Shown: positions 10,313 through 21,700, numbered from the stretch's first letter. The stretch: 24,066 nt of DNA from Ettlia oleoabundans (GCA_019693395.1 JAAMXP010000563.1:5662-29727), one strand, 5' to 3'. Notes: generated by a model from the sequence alone, not told the origin. Translations and numbers: made by a program.

Positions 10313-12688
10313 ATGTCACTTGCAGCGAAGCATGGTCCCATCAGGTGGTTGCTGCTTTCTGGCTTTGCTTTCCATCGGGATGGCCGACTTTTTGTTGCAG
10401 ACGACCAACCAGAGTCTTGCGCACCGTCTGTGGCGGTATTCGTTACAGCCCGAGAGCTCGTGTTTCTACCCCGCTGGCTTTTCGAAAGAGGTACGGGACA
10501 TGGTTGCGGGCCGCGGTGGAACTGAGCACCCAGCTCTGTTAGCCATGTAGCATGCATGTGCCGCCGCCGCGTCACGCGCTGCCGCCTGCACGGCCGCGGC
10601 AGGGCGTCTTTGCAAGGCACGATAGCGTACAAGGCCTCCTCAGTCATGTGGGTTTTCAACTTCGCCTGCATCTTGCTGGAGTGCAGGCAGTGGAGGTGGG
10701 GCCTTGCACCGACCGTGCCGGCCCATCATTGGTCTTGTTTAAACGCACTCTCTTGACGCCGGCAGATGTCAACGCCTGGATCGCCTCCAACAGCTCCGCC
10801 AATGCCGCCATTGTGCGCGTGTACTGGCTGGGCAGGCAGTACGGTGTGGCCGAGTCAAGGGAGGAGCTATTGAGACTGATTCTCGCTGAGGGGCCGCTAT
10901 CGGATGGCGGTCGCCTTCGTCTGCAGTGCTACCCACGGTCCCTCGAGTCCTGGCTGGGCGACCAGCTTCCACCCAGCTTCAACCTGCAGCCTGTAGACCC
11001 CAGCTGGGTGCTGCATATCGTGCAGGTGCCGTCCAGCCAGCACCCAGAATCACCGCAGGGGGCCATGGAGGAGGGGCGGCAGCTCCAGCAGGCACAGCAG
11101 GCACAGCAGCAGGAGGCACAACATCAATTATCTTGTCAGCAGCCAGAGCAGCAGCCAGAGCAGCAACTAGAGCAGCAAGCAGTGCGCTTCCTTTTCAGCC
11201 TGCAGCCCGCGACGCACATGTATCAGTACCAACCAATAAAGGAGAAGCGCGTGCCTGACCAGCTCAGCAAGGCGGCAGGCAAGCTCGCAGAGGCGCTGAC
11301 GGCGACGGGCCTGGAGCTCACACGCGGCGTGGCCGTTGACTTGGGTGCGGCACCAGGTGTGTGTGTGAACCTTTGTTGTTGGATGATTTGTCTGCTGGGG
11401 CAGGTCGAAAACTGACCTGGGTTGTGTCTAAGTTCCTGTTTATCCAGTACAACTCAAGGTGTGCCAGGGAAATATCGCAGCGGGTGCTGCAGCAGGTGCC
11501 TGGGTGCTGCTGACAAATAACATGCTGGGCCAGGTAACAATCTCTGGGCACCCACCCAGCCAGCAAACCCAATCAACATTCAACCACCCATCAGTTGACT
11601 GAGCAATCACCAAACAAAGTAACTAACGGATCTCGCACATGCAGGTGGTTGGACGCACGTGCTGGCTCAGCGTGCGCAGCGCGTGATAGCCGTGGACCCT
11701 GCCCCCCTAGATGAGCGGGCTCTGGTGCCGGGTGTGGTGACCCACTTTGCGTGCAAGGCTGAAGATGCAGTGGATCGCATCAAGGAGATGGTGGGGGAGG
11801 CAGGGATAGACCTGCTGGTGTCAGGTGGGTGGGGGTAGAGGCAGGTTGCTTAGGCGTTGGCACAGCGCTTAGGTGGCACGCCATCTGTGCCCCAGCTGCC
11901 CCCATGCTGTTGCCTGTTCGAACACAGCAACTTCCATGACTAAGCCGGCAAGACTCGGTTCTTGCTGTATGCAATATTGGCAGTATTAGAGCAATTCTGT
12001 GCTTAGAATCTCAGTAGCATCTTGTGTTTGCTGTAACGGCTAAGCTGCCATGTTTACCGCCCCACACACACCACCACCACCGCCACCACCAACCCCAACC
12101 CCAACCCCAACCCCGTCCATGCTCGTGCAGATGTAAACCGCCACCCCAAGCAGCTCATCGACATGCTGCGCCCGCTGCTGCCACTGCTGCACCCGGGGGC
12201 CGCTCTCATCCTGACCCTCAAGTTCTACGGTGAGCAGGGGCTACATGGTGCGCCGCTTCGGTCGCCATATGTAGAGTTAATTGAGTGTCTGCAAATCAAC
12301 CCATCTTGCCATGCAGTTCACAAAATCAAACTTCCGTGCCCACCGTCTGCTGCCGGGTGGTGTTGCAGGGCGAGGCCAGGGGCGTACGGTGGAGTGGCAG
12401 CAGAAGCTGGCGGAGCAGCTGGGCCCCGACTTTGAGCGGGTGCAGCTGCTGTGGCTCATGGCTAACACGCAGCATGAGCAGACCTGCATCGCTTTTAAAG
12501 CGGCGTCCGTGGATGGAGCGGCGGCAAGGCCGGCTGCAAAGGGGGGAGTTGCAAATGGGGTTGCAAATGGAGCGGCGCTAACCGGGGCTGCAACCGTGCA
12601 CGCAATGACCGCTGCCACAAATGGCACCGCAGCGGCATGTCAGGACTCAGAAGCGGCGGCAGCAGATGGGACAGCGAGGGATTTGTGA
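10313..12688 (+). CDS. FtsJ/RrmJ-type (RlmM-like) SAM-dependent 2'-O-methyltransferase
   Basis: Exons: 10313-10490, 10766-11356, 11645-11824, 12131-12229, 12369-12688; 1,368 nt with stop (455 aa), every junction phase 1. SAM motif I is VAVDLGAAPGGWTHVLAQR, spliced within its first glycine pair. The FtsJ catalytic tetrad is complete by alignment: Lys232 (KLAEAL, 19 residues before the motif-I Asp, the same spacing as E. coli RrmJ), Asp317 (LLVSD), Lys347 (LTLKF) and Glu386 (QHEQT). This predicts ribose 2'-O-methylation of RNA. Residues about 60-145 are a conserved-looking N-terminal region, followed by a Gln-rich spacer (10 or more QQ pairs, codons near 11080-11180). The C-terminus is an Ala/Gly/Val-rich tail (VANGVANGAAL). 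The exact RNA target is unknown; bacterial RlmM acts on 23S rRNA. The catalytic core is firm; the first exon and start are tentative. Confidence 0.8.
11080..11182 (+). repeat. CAG/CAA-rich codon repeat (poly-Gln spacer) in the methyltransferase
   Basis: The exon contains imperfect runs of CAGCAGGCACAG and GAGCAGCAGCCAGAGCAG units, translated mainly as Gln, Ala and Glu. It sits between the N-terminal region and the methyltransferase fold and is probably a disordered linker that varies in length. Confidence 0.75.
12060..12114 (+). repeat. CA-rich and (CCCCAA)n tract before a splice acceptor
   Basis: A CCACCACCACCGCC stretch is followed by about four near-perfect ACCCCA-type hexamers (around 12090-12113), ending 20 nt upstream of the acceptor at 12130. 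It probably forms part of the pyrimidine tract of this intron. It resembles the ciliate CCCCAA telomere repeat, but the plant/algal telomere unit is CCCTAAA or CCCTAAAA. Confidence 0.7.
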
Positions 12689-13838
12689 CAAAGGCGTTGC
12701 AGGGCATGCCTGCTACGTTTGAAGGCTGCCAAAATCTGAACCGCCCGGACCCAGTTAACCAGCCAAATTGTTGCAAACCTTTCCATCTGTGACCGAGGTT
12801 CGTGCCGGATTGAAAGGCCACAGGATCTCTTCAGGACAAGCAGGCTCAGCAGCGCCAGCTCTGCGCCCAGCGCAGGCAGCGGCGGCGCATATGGTATGAG
12901 TGAGGGCTTGGAAGCAAGACACGAGACTTGAACTGTCGCTCATACGGTGCAAGCTGCATATCTCTTGCGTGTCGACATCGTTTCCGCAAACATCGCTAGG
13001 GCAATCCCGCTGCTGCCCCGCTGTACGCGCTCCGTGCTTGCTTCACTGTCGGCGTGTACCCCTAATCACGGGGCGTCGCTTCGAGGGAGCAACCGCGACT
13101 TGCACCGCTACCTGTGCGGAGCTGCAACCTCAGGACGCTAGCAGCCTGCCTCTCCTTGGGCACCGCACAGCGGGTAACAAACGGTAAGGGGATCGGAAAC
13201 CTGGCGGTCCTCTGCAACTTGACTAGGGGGAGGAGGGTGCTTTGCCCCATGGCAGCGGCACAGACTTGCCCCGCTGGTATTGTGCGGCAGGGTGTTGCCG
13301 TAGTCCCATTGAGGCATTGCGTCAGAGGTTGGACATGGCGCCGTACCTATCGATGAAGCAACACCAATGAAGCCGTTTGATGCACGCCCCTTGTTTTGCA
13401 GAACACCTTAAGTTGAATCAAAAGCCCTGCCACAAACCGGTTCAAACAGGAGCTTAATCATCATTCCTCCTGAAAAGTGAGTATGCCCAGTTGCACCCCA
13501 AAAACCATAGAGCTGGCAGGCTCATCTCATCATAGTAGGCTTCACCAACACCCAACTGCAGAAGCTCCAACTTGTTGATGAGTGAGTGCTGGAATCTTGT
13601 GGGCAGGGCGCTCCCCACCTAACGCGACAAGTGAGTGGATGAGAGCTAGGCCTGCTGGTAGCCCTTGACAGCACACCTGCTTACGCATGACCCAGTACCA
13701 ACTCAAGCGTCGGTCGTCTACAGTGATCCACGTCAGTAATAAGAAGTAACGAGCGCGGCATGCGTGCCAGTGGCTCCCACACCGCACACGTCTTGCCGGT
13801 CTCACGCTCTTATGAAGCTCTTGGCCCGGTCGTTGCAG
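12689..13838 (+). other. Intergenic sequence, possibly with unresolved 5' exons of the LRR gene
   Basis: After the methyltransferase stop I find no certain exon for 1.1 kb. The frame at 13114-13180 reads RSCNLRTLAACLSLGTAQR before a GTAACA donor and loosely resembles a leucine-rich repeat, so it may belong to the gene downstream. Other frames here (12947-13141, 13542-13853 minus) show nothing recognisable. Confidence 0.4.
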
Positions 13839-15081
13839 GGTTTCCCTGGGCATGGTGGAGAAGGAGCTGCACCAACTGCTACCAATTTCTTTGAGAATCT
13901 ACATTTTTACTCTGAAACCCAGCACAAGGTTGCGGCTTTCTGGGCCTGGCTGCATGCCAAGTGCGGTCAGTTGGGCCAGCTGCGGAGCCTGACTGTAAAC
14001 ACAGGAGGCTTTAGCTGCGAAACATTTCCTCTCCTGGCAGGACTTCGTTGGTTGAGCTTGGAGACTTGGGGCCTGCATCGGTGGCCCGAGCAGGGCCTTT
14101 CAGGTATGCTACTTGCCTACCTGCCTTTGCACACCCGCCCACATGCATGCATGTCTCCTGTCTGCTTGCCTGCCTGCCGGTCATTCTGCTGCCCAAGCCC
14201 CTGCCCCCCATGCTTGCCCGCCTGCCTGGCTGTCATACTACATGCGTGATCCAATCATGCACTGCATGCTGGTGGCGCCAGCACGCGTCAGCTATCTTAC
14301 AGGTTATGCGCCCTTGGCAGTACAGTATCTACCATATCTGTACTGCCGCCTGCCACACACGTGATACTGCGCTCTGCTGACAGTTTTGCACCTTTGAACC
14401 CATTAGATCTTGCGCCTGCTGCCCCGCATTGCAGCCCTTACGGACCTGCAAATCCATCAGCCCCCCTCCACCGCACCTGCGCATTTTGACGTGCTGACAC
14501 AGCTGCGCTCTCTAGACTTGCGCGGGTCGCGCACCATAAGGCTCTTTCCACTTCAGGTGCTGGGAGAAATGAAGAATGAAAGATAGAATATGCCTTTGGG
14601 TGTGGGCTGAGGAAGCCGATGGGTGTTGAAACGATTTAGGATAGGCCTGCCAAGTCGCCTGCGTAGCTCTCCCGCCAACAGCATGCACGTTTGGTTGCAT
14701 GTGTTCGCAGGTCTTTGTTACAAGTACTTTTGACCCACCTTACCCCCCCAAAGCAGTCAATACAAACCAACATCCTCTGTTAAGTGGCGTTGTTTTATGA
14801 TATGTGTGCAGGCTCCCACCCTCACCAATCTGGAGCGCCTCACGGTGGCATCCCCCAGCACGTTGTTCCTGCCCTATTGGCTCCCAGAGCTGACCGCCCT
14901 CACATATCTGGATATCCGGCGCACTCGCATCGAGCCCCTGTCCGCCCTGCACCTTTTATTGGAGATGAGGCAGCTGCGTCAGCTGCATCTGTGGAAGCCG
15001 CTGCCGGCAGATGAGCTGGCGGCGCTGCAGGCACGGCAGCAGCTGTTCGTCACTTATGCCACTGGGGCTGCCGTGTGGTAG
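13839..15081 (+). CDS. Leucine-rich-repeat protein, 3' exons
   Basis: Three exons are supported: about 13839-14103, 14435-14556 and 14812-15081 (TAG stop). Phases match (1, then 0). Repeats seen: LGQLRSLTVNTGGF, LLAGLRWLSLETWGL, ALTDLQIHQPP, LTQLRSLDLRGSRTI, LTNLERLTVAS, LTALTYLDIRRTRIEPL and MRQLRQLHLWKPL, so roughly seven degenerate LxxLxxLxL units about 22-27 residues apart. The first exon includes KVAAFWAWLHAKCGQ just before the repeats. LRR proteins of this kind are protein-interaction scaffolds; in green algae many carry an N-terminal F-box, but none is visible here. The 5' end is unresolved: the frame stays open back to 13764 and has an ATG at 13812, while a TTGCAG acceptor ends at 13838. 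No kinase or membrane segment follows the repeats. Confidence 0.75.
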
Positions 15082-15408
15082 AAAATGTTGTTCAGCCCTG
15101 ATGAAATGCTTTCGTGCCATGGCTACACTTCTTGATTACATTTCGTGTGCTTTTCTGCTTAGTATTGCTATCTAATTTTTTAAAGTTTGCAGGGTCGGGT
15201 CTGTCCATACTGATCGAGACGTAGCCATTGTTGGAGGGAGCGTGCATGGAGCCTAGCCGCGATGGAATTTTTTCGTGAATCTGTTTCTTGCTTGTTAATT
15301 GTTGGATACAATGAAACCCAATCTATATCAATAGATGCGACTGGCTCACGCTGTGAACCAAGGAGTCACCAGTAGCAGAGGCAAGGTGAACGGTGCTGCC
15401 GCCCCAGC
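15082..15408 (+). other. Intergenic region (LRR gene 3' UTR and next promoter)
   Basis: This AT-richer stretch of 327 bp holds no coding potential I can support. It contains TTGTTAATTG and ATTTTTTAAAG-like sequence but no TGTAA pentamer was noticed. It separates two genes on the same strand. Confidence 0.5.
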
Positions 15409-17041
15409 ATGTGCAGCAGCAACGCCGCCTGCTCAGGCTCGCTGCAGCAACGAGCGTCCAATGTCCATGATCCACCTCCACGGGTGTTTGTCGCACCAGT
15501 AGTCTCGGCATCCAGTTTGTCCGTCTCCTCAGCGCTGCCGGCGATGCTGGTCGGCCAGGCTGGTCTATTGGCAAGCTTCGCAAGCTTCACGACCAATTCA
15601 GGTACGTGCAGCGACACTTTCACGCACGTCAGCGAGGAAGGGTCTGGCCCCCAGGGCGTGGTGCAGTGCCGCCCGCCGTGCTGCCGCTGCGCCGGCTGGT
15701 CAGGTTTAGGATTTGTGTGTGCAGTTGTCCACCTGTTTGCCTTTGAAAACGTTGCTAGCATGCGCCTGCACCTCCAGCAGGGACTTGGCATATGGGAGCT
15801 CACGCATTGGTTGGTAACTCTAAAACAACCCATCCTATTCCCTCGCTCCGCCCCATTCTGCAGCTTCACACCTGTGCAGCGTGCCACCGCCAGCCCCGCA
15901 GCACCCAGCAAACCTGCAGGGTCGGCGCTGGCACATGCGTGCAGCGGCCAGCACACCACAGCAGGCCGGCAGCACGGGGGGCAGTGGCGGCGATAGAGAG
16001 CGGCGGCTGGCTGACGCCGACCGCCGCTCGGCGGCCGCTGCTGCCAGGCACCGGCAGGACCCGGCAGTGATGGATCGAGTGGATGCTGTGCTTGAGTCTT
16101 TGCCTCCAAGCAGCTCCACATACGTGCTGCGCTTGTTGCTGCATGCTGTGGATCCCCAGCAGGTGTGTGTAAAATGTTAGGTGTGTTACGTGATGACAGT
16201 GCGTGATGACATAGCGTGATGACATTGCATGCAGCAGAAGCAGGAGCAGTAGCAGCAGCAGCAGAAGTATCTCAGCCGCCTCTTCCTTTTTGATGGTGCG
16301 CCCAGAGGTATCTTCTGCGGCGGAAGCGCGGTGTGCTATCTTGTGTGTTGCAAGTATAGCAGCGAGTCAGCATTGCTGGCTCAACGGCAACCAAACTCAC
16401 GCTTCCAAACTGGGGCAGAGATTAGATATAAGCTGACAGGCCGTAGTGATTTCCGCACATCGGTCAATTGTTGTTGTGGGTGCAGGTGGCGCAAGAAAAC
16501 CGTGATGCCATTGGCCAGGAGTTTGTGGAGACCTTTCGGTCGCTTGTGCAGTCGCCAGCGGTGGGTATAAGTGGCGTTTAGGGGTGTGGATGTGTCTTCG
16601 GCTTGCGATGCTATTCATGGGCAGATGGGCACATTGCCAGGGCCTTACTACTGTGGCCCTGTGCTCGATTGACAACCCAACACCGGCTGCAACCAAGTAT
16701 TAAGAGCTCCAATGCAAAGTCCAGCTTCGGGTATCCATCACACAGCCTCTCCAGGCATGTTGCCTAGACTGCTTAATGCAGGCATGTTGCCTAGACTGCT
16801 TAATGATAATATGCCAATCCCATGTCTGCCTGCTGGCGTACCCCACGTGCAGCTCAATATCCCACATCCTTCGCTGGGTACCTTTCCACCTTCCGTGCAG
16901 TTCAAGGAGGCCACCAGCAGCAGCATGCCTTCCAGCTCCTCTTCAGTGGCTGCCAGTGTGGTGTCGGTCTTTGACAACGCGTGGCGAGCGGCGATGGAAG
17001 TTCAGGCAGCGGGCGGCCAGCAGAGTCGGCAGGAAGGTTGA
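15409..17041 (+). CDS. Uncharacterised 235-aa protein
   Basis: Four exons: 15409-15601, 15864-16162, 16486-16560 and 16901-17041, total 708 nt with stop; phases 1, 0, 0 fit. Donors are GTACGT, GTGTGT and GTGGGT; acceptors end TGCAG. The N-terminal ~64 residues are Ser/Ala-rich with a hydrophobic stretch (SALPAMLVGQAGLLASFASF) and could act as an organelle-targeting or membrane segment. Next comes a Pro-rich and Ala/Arg-rich region, then a compact, probably helical part: AVMDRVDAVLESLPPSS, TYVLRLLLHAVDPQQ and NRDAIGQEFVETFRSLVQS, followed by a Ser-rich linker and a last helix (VVSVFDNAWRAAMEV). I do not recognise the family and assign no function. The last three exons look convincingly coding; the first exon and ATG are less certain. 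Confidence 0.6.
16185..16270 (+). repeat. GTGATGACA direct repeats and CAG-rich microsatellite in an intron
   Basis: Three GTGATGACA copies occur between 16188 and 16226, followed by a CAGCAGAAGCAGGAGCAG... run with about five consecutive CAG/GCA units to about 16265. The run contains a TAG, so it is not an exon of the surrounding gene. Confidence 0.7.
16753..16805 (+). repeat. 27-bp tandem duplication in an intron
   Basis: AGGCATGTTGCCTAGACTGC plus TTAATG occurs at 16753 and again at 16780 with period 27 and no mismatch over 26 bases. It lies in the last intron of the 235-aa gene. Confidence 0.9.
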
Positions 17042-18744
17042 AGAAGTACTGCAGTTGATTCAAAACACATTGGCAGCACTAATCTGTGGTAACAGCAGCA
17101 GGCGTAGATGTGCTGGTGACAGGTCAGGGCACTGTTGTAATGGGCAGTAAATGGAAGTTTGTATGTGGCTTTTCCAGCACGCGGGCACTTGCCAGGGATG
17201 GTGTCGCAGTGCACTGCTGCTTGCAGTATCGACGAGGAGGTCAGGAAAGGATTTAGCAGGGGATAATTCCACCACGCAATCATTTGGCGCAGATGGTGGG
17301 ATGCCGAACACATGAACTTAACCTGCAGTAGCGGCGGCACAGAGTTGTGGAAAGGAGCAGAGCTGTCGATTCCTTGGTTTACAGCATGAGCAGTCGCATC
17401 TGTTGAACTTGTTGTTACTTCATCGTTTCAGATTAAAGTCCAAGCAGCTAAGCACTAACCGGGTTGCCCCAGCGACGTTTTTAACTTAGACGAAGGCGAA
17501 ACGCAAGAGATTTACTGCAATTGCACCGCGGAAGCAGATGAAGGATATGGCTCGCAGCAGCGCCCTCCCTCCCATCGCTCCAGCGCGCGCCGCTGGCTGT
17601 GCTGGGCGCCAGGCCTGTAGGCTGGCGCCCCCGAGCCTACTTGTTGTGAAATGCTCCTGTGGCATTCTGATCTGGCATGAATCTGTGTAAAGTCTTGTCA
17701 ACAGGTGGGATGGGGGCAGTTTGGCTGGCTTGGACCCAAAACTGTCGGTCGAACCGTCGGCATGCATTTGTTGGCCAACCATAGTGGTGCTGGACTGCAG
17801 GTACGAACATTCCGTCCGCATGCCGCACCCTGCAGCAACAACTTGTACCCCGGTTTCCCTGCCTATTAGTCTAGCAGCAATGCTGGTATCCAACCGGACA
17901 GCCTGTGGCACGTGCACTCAAGGCTCTCACTACTCATCAATGTACCCCGCTGCAAACTCTAGCTGTACTAGCTGAAGTGCTTCAACGCTGCTGTGGCACA
18001 CCCTCCCTCTAATGGCATCCCATATGTGCAGCCCACTCTATTGTGGGACTCCCATGGCAGTTCGTGGTTTTTCCTAAAGTGCCCACCAAAACCCGGTGCC
18101 ACCCCCACACACTTGGCAAAGTGTGCTGCTTGTGCACTGCCGCCGCATTTGCAACAAAGATGCGCCATGCTAGGGACGACGTCCTGTCGATGTAGCCAGT
18201 TTCTCTTTTCTTCAGCCACCGGAGGAACCCCAAAAGCGTGTAAGAACCCTAGGGCCGCGGCTTTTGTGGTAGCCTACGCACCGCACCACTGTGCAGACGT
18301 GCTCTGCCGTTGTGGGGTTGACGTTTCTCGCGCATCAAAGACCGTTACCCAGATCATTCGCAACACCCTCATTCATAACTGCAAGTTTAAGAATGACAGG
18401 CTGCTGAGTGGCACGGTCGACCCAGGCTAGGCATCCAGCTGTGTGGAAAGGGTGCAACAGGCCTGGCCGCCCAGCGCGCCGCCAGCCTGTCGCCGCATCT
18501 CCCCCTCAAGTCACCCACGTGTGTCAGCCTTCTTCTTCTTCTTTCTCCTTGTAGTTCATTTCTGAAACTTTCGACTCACCGCGGAGGCGAAAGCACAAGT
18601 GTTGAAGGTAGAAGGTTCTCCACCGCTTCCAAAGCGCGTTTGGACGCCCACGTCCCGCGTGCCTGCCGCTTGTCACGGCAACTATCACCAAAGGCGACCC
18701 GAGAGAGAAGACTCAAGGGGTGTTTGCGCGCTTGGGCTATACAC
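17042..18744. other. 1.7-kb stretch without a recognisable gene
   Basis: This lies between the 235-aa gene and the secreted-protein gene. It should include a 3' UTR (a TGTAA occurs near 17133, about 90 bp after the stop) and the next promoter. Frames of 143-145 codons are open on minus (17486-17917) and plus (17993-18430) but have no recognisable motif, and the two do not splice into anything larger that I can see. A CTTCTTCTTCTTTCTCC pyrimidine run occurs at about 18531-18548. No terminal repeats of a mobile element were found by eye. Confidence 0.5.
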
Positions 18745-21700
18745 ATGACTGCTACTGCTCCGCCTGCTGTCGCCAGGCTACTAGCAGTACTGCTGGTTTT
18801 GCAGCTTGCGGGCTGCCAACCCCTCTCAAGTGAGCCTGCAGCTTCCCAGCGTTCTGCATAAGATCTGCATGCATGGTGTGCTGAGGCGGCTGTGCTGCAA
18901 ACATTCGCTCAGGCCCTGTCTGTGCACGCCCCTGGTGCATCTTCCTCCTGTCGCTGCCTTAAAGTGCCGCCGCTCAGCCGCCCAGTCGGCCCAGCACGCG
19001 ACCGACTATTGCCTATACCCCTTTTACAACACTGTTACACTGTCTCGTATTGGAATTGAAATAAGAAGATTTGTTGGCGAGCCGGGCATCAAAAATCTTC
19101 TGGTGGTTCTGCGGCCCATTGTTACCTATGCCTTCAAGCACGTGCCAGTCCTGCCTCCCTGCCGTTCTTGCAGCCTCGGTTTGGAGCTACTACACCAAAC
19201 TGGAGGGTGCTTTCTTTCTTGCCGGAGACCTTAGAAGCGCCGGTACCGCTAGTATGGACGAGGAGTGCGCCACCCTTTGCCTGCAGCTTGGCGTGACCAA
19301 GTGCCAGGCGTGGGCCTGGTGTGCTGCTTTCTTCTTGGATGGGTGGGTGCTGCACGGGTCAAAGCTAGACCGGTCCTGTTGCCGGCATCGTTGTTTTTGA
19401 TAAGTTGTAGGCTCATGCAATTCTATGGCAGTTGGGTGGTCCCATGGTTCCAGGTGGCGTCAGGTGTGGTAGCAGCGGTGGCATGGCAGGTGCTGTCCCC
19501 AGTGTGTTGCAGTCGCACCAGCGGGGCAGAACTCAAACGACAAACCAAAACATCAAAACCAAAAATGTTGTGAGCCAGCGTTCCGCAGCGAACAAACCTT
19601 GCTGCGGAGGCTTTGCAGGAGATGAGGGGTTTGTGTGTACGTCCATTGTGTCCTTGAAAGACTTTGCAAAAAATAATGACAACAAAGGTTTAGTTTTTGT
19701 TATTGGAGAATGTCAGCTGGCGAACAAGCAGCATGCCTGCATGTCAGCTCCCAGATACATAGATACATAGATACATATACAAAACAAACAGGTCTTGAAC
19801 CTGCTTGCAGGTGTGAGGTTCTGAACTATGCCAACGCCACTGCAGATGCCAGCACCACTCTGCTGCGTCCGGGGACTTGCCTGCTGTCTGGGAGGGAGGC
19901 CGCCGACCAGCTTTCCGCCAGTGTTATGTTTGGGGACTCGGTGCTATGGGTATCAGGCAACTATGATCCCTCCCTGCTTGACGCGCCTGGCGTGGGTGGC
20001 AGTCCAACGCCTCAGCCACAGGCAAATCCTCCGTCGCTGACCAGCACCCCAGGTGCGCATGGGTGTGCCCAATGGTGCAGCAGGGTGGCATCTAATAGAA
20101 TGGGAAAGTTCTCTGTTGATCTATCGCTAGCCTGCGGCATACTATAAGGGCTAGGGGCTGAATGGTTGTGCATGTGAGTGGTGGGATGCCAAAGTGAGGG
20201 CTGCGCAACCATGCGCAGAAGAAAAAGCGCCAGCCATAAACATGTGTTGGCATCTGCAGTAGTTAGCTCGGGATCATGTTGTGGCCCCGCCTCTGGGCAG
20301 TGCCCCGGTGCAGGATTGCAGACATCCTCTTTCAGCAGCAACTGCGGTGGCAGCAGCTGAGTTGGATTCTTGCCTGCAAAGACATTGAAGACACAACTAC
20401 GATCCAGCTCCACTCTCCACAGCAGCACCCTGCTGCCTTTGCTGCGCTGCGCTGTGCAGGGCCTGAGGCAGAAACGCCGCCATTGACTGGGTCGCCTGAT
20501 GCTGCCAGCGAGGTGCGGTGCGAGGGTTGCACACGTTCTTGTGCATGTGTGTCGCAGCCAGACAGTCAGCCTGCCATCCTTACTGCGACATGCAGAAATG
20601 TTGGCACCCAGTTCCTTTTCCTCCACCATCCTCTTTTCTGCACTCGCAGGCGCCCATCTTCCAGCGCTGGGCCTACATACCCAACACCTTCCACGCTGGC
20701 CCAAACATCGTCGGTGCCAGCTCAGCGCTCAGCCCAGCGGAGTGCGCCGAGATGTGCGAGGCGGTACAACCTTGCAAGTGGTGGGCGTACTGCAGTGCCG
20801 GTACCGCAGGGTAAGCCTCAGAGAGCATGGTTGCGGAGCAGTACTGTCGCTTCACTCTATTCACATGTTGAGCCTGCCTTATGCTGCATACCAGTTCGAA
20901 TATCATTCAGAGGTACATTTGGCGAAATGGTAAAATGTCGCGTGTAGCCCCGATGCATGGTCATGATGCATGCGAGTGAAGCTATCTCAGCATGAGGTCC
21001 TGCACTTAACATTTTGGCGCAACTGTTCGTTGCTGTGCCATGTGCTCTTCAATCATGCTGCAGGTGCAACGCGCCGCTGTTCCTTAACTCCGGGTTGGAA
21101 GACGTCAGTTTTGAGCTGCTGTCCGCCGGAACATGCATCCTGTCCCACGATGCCCAAGACGGCGGCGCATATGGCGGTACAATCCAAGGAAGGTTGGCGT
21201 ACCGCTACCAGGAGGGATCGGCGGTACCATGGTCCAGCGGTTACCTTAATGCCAGCAGCACATCACCACCCAACTCCTCGCCTGAGCCGGGCGGCAGCCC
21301 GTCGCTGCCTGACGGGGGTGGCGGGAACGGAGGCGCCGGAGGGGCTTGCTCCATGCCGGGTTTGACCGACTGTGGAGGGTTTACAGGATGCCGAGACCTC
21401 AGCATCGATGTGGAGAACTGCGTGAGCAGCGCTGTACATGCCGGCGCCTGCCGGCTTGCTTGCTCTGCTATTGGGGTTCACAGTCTGGTTTTAGCAGACA
21501 ATATGCCACTCAGAGGTTATGGGTGTTACGTAGATTGCCAAGTGGCTGGGGCTGCTACTCCCCGCCATATGCCGCTGACTCGGTCTGTACACCCATTTGG
21601 GGCGCGTGAGGGGCTAAAGGTTCAGCCGTGGAGCTGCAGCTGGCAAAAGGTTTCCGCCATGCATAGTCGCATGGAGGGAGAGAAGTGAAGCAACTGCCTA

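Noticed and set aside
12090..12113. Internal telomere sequence
   Set aside because: The unit is not the green-lineage telomere repeat, and the tract is short and sits at a splice acceptor.
15366..16121. 251-codon minus-strand frame
   Set aside because: It is antisense to phase-consistent exons of the 235-aa gene and has no recognisable domain.
17993..18430. 145-codon plus-strand frame with several cysteines
   Set aside because: Cysteine spacing fits no zinc-binding motif, and there are no flanking splice partners or family similarity that I can recognise.
19753..19776. CRISPR-like repeats
   Set aside because: These are contiguous 8-bp microsatellite units without spacers, in a eukaryotic intron.
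20276..20947. 223-codon plus-strand frame
   Set aside because: Only its 20460-20512 part is used, as the 53-nt exon of the secreted protein; the rest is intron or out of frame with exon 20650-20810.
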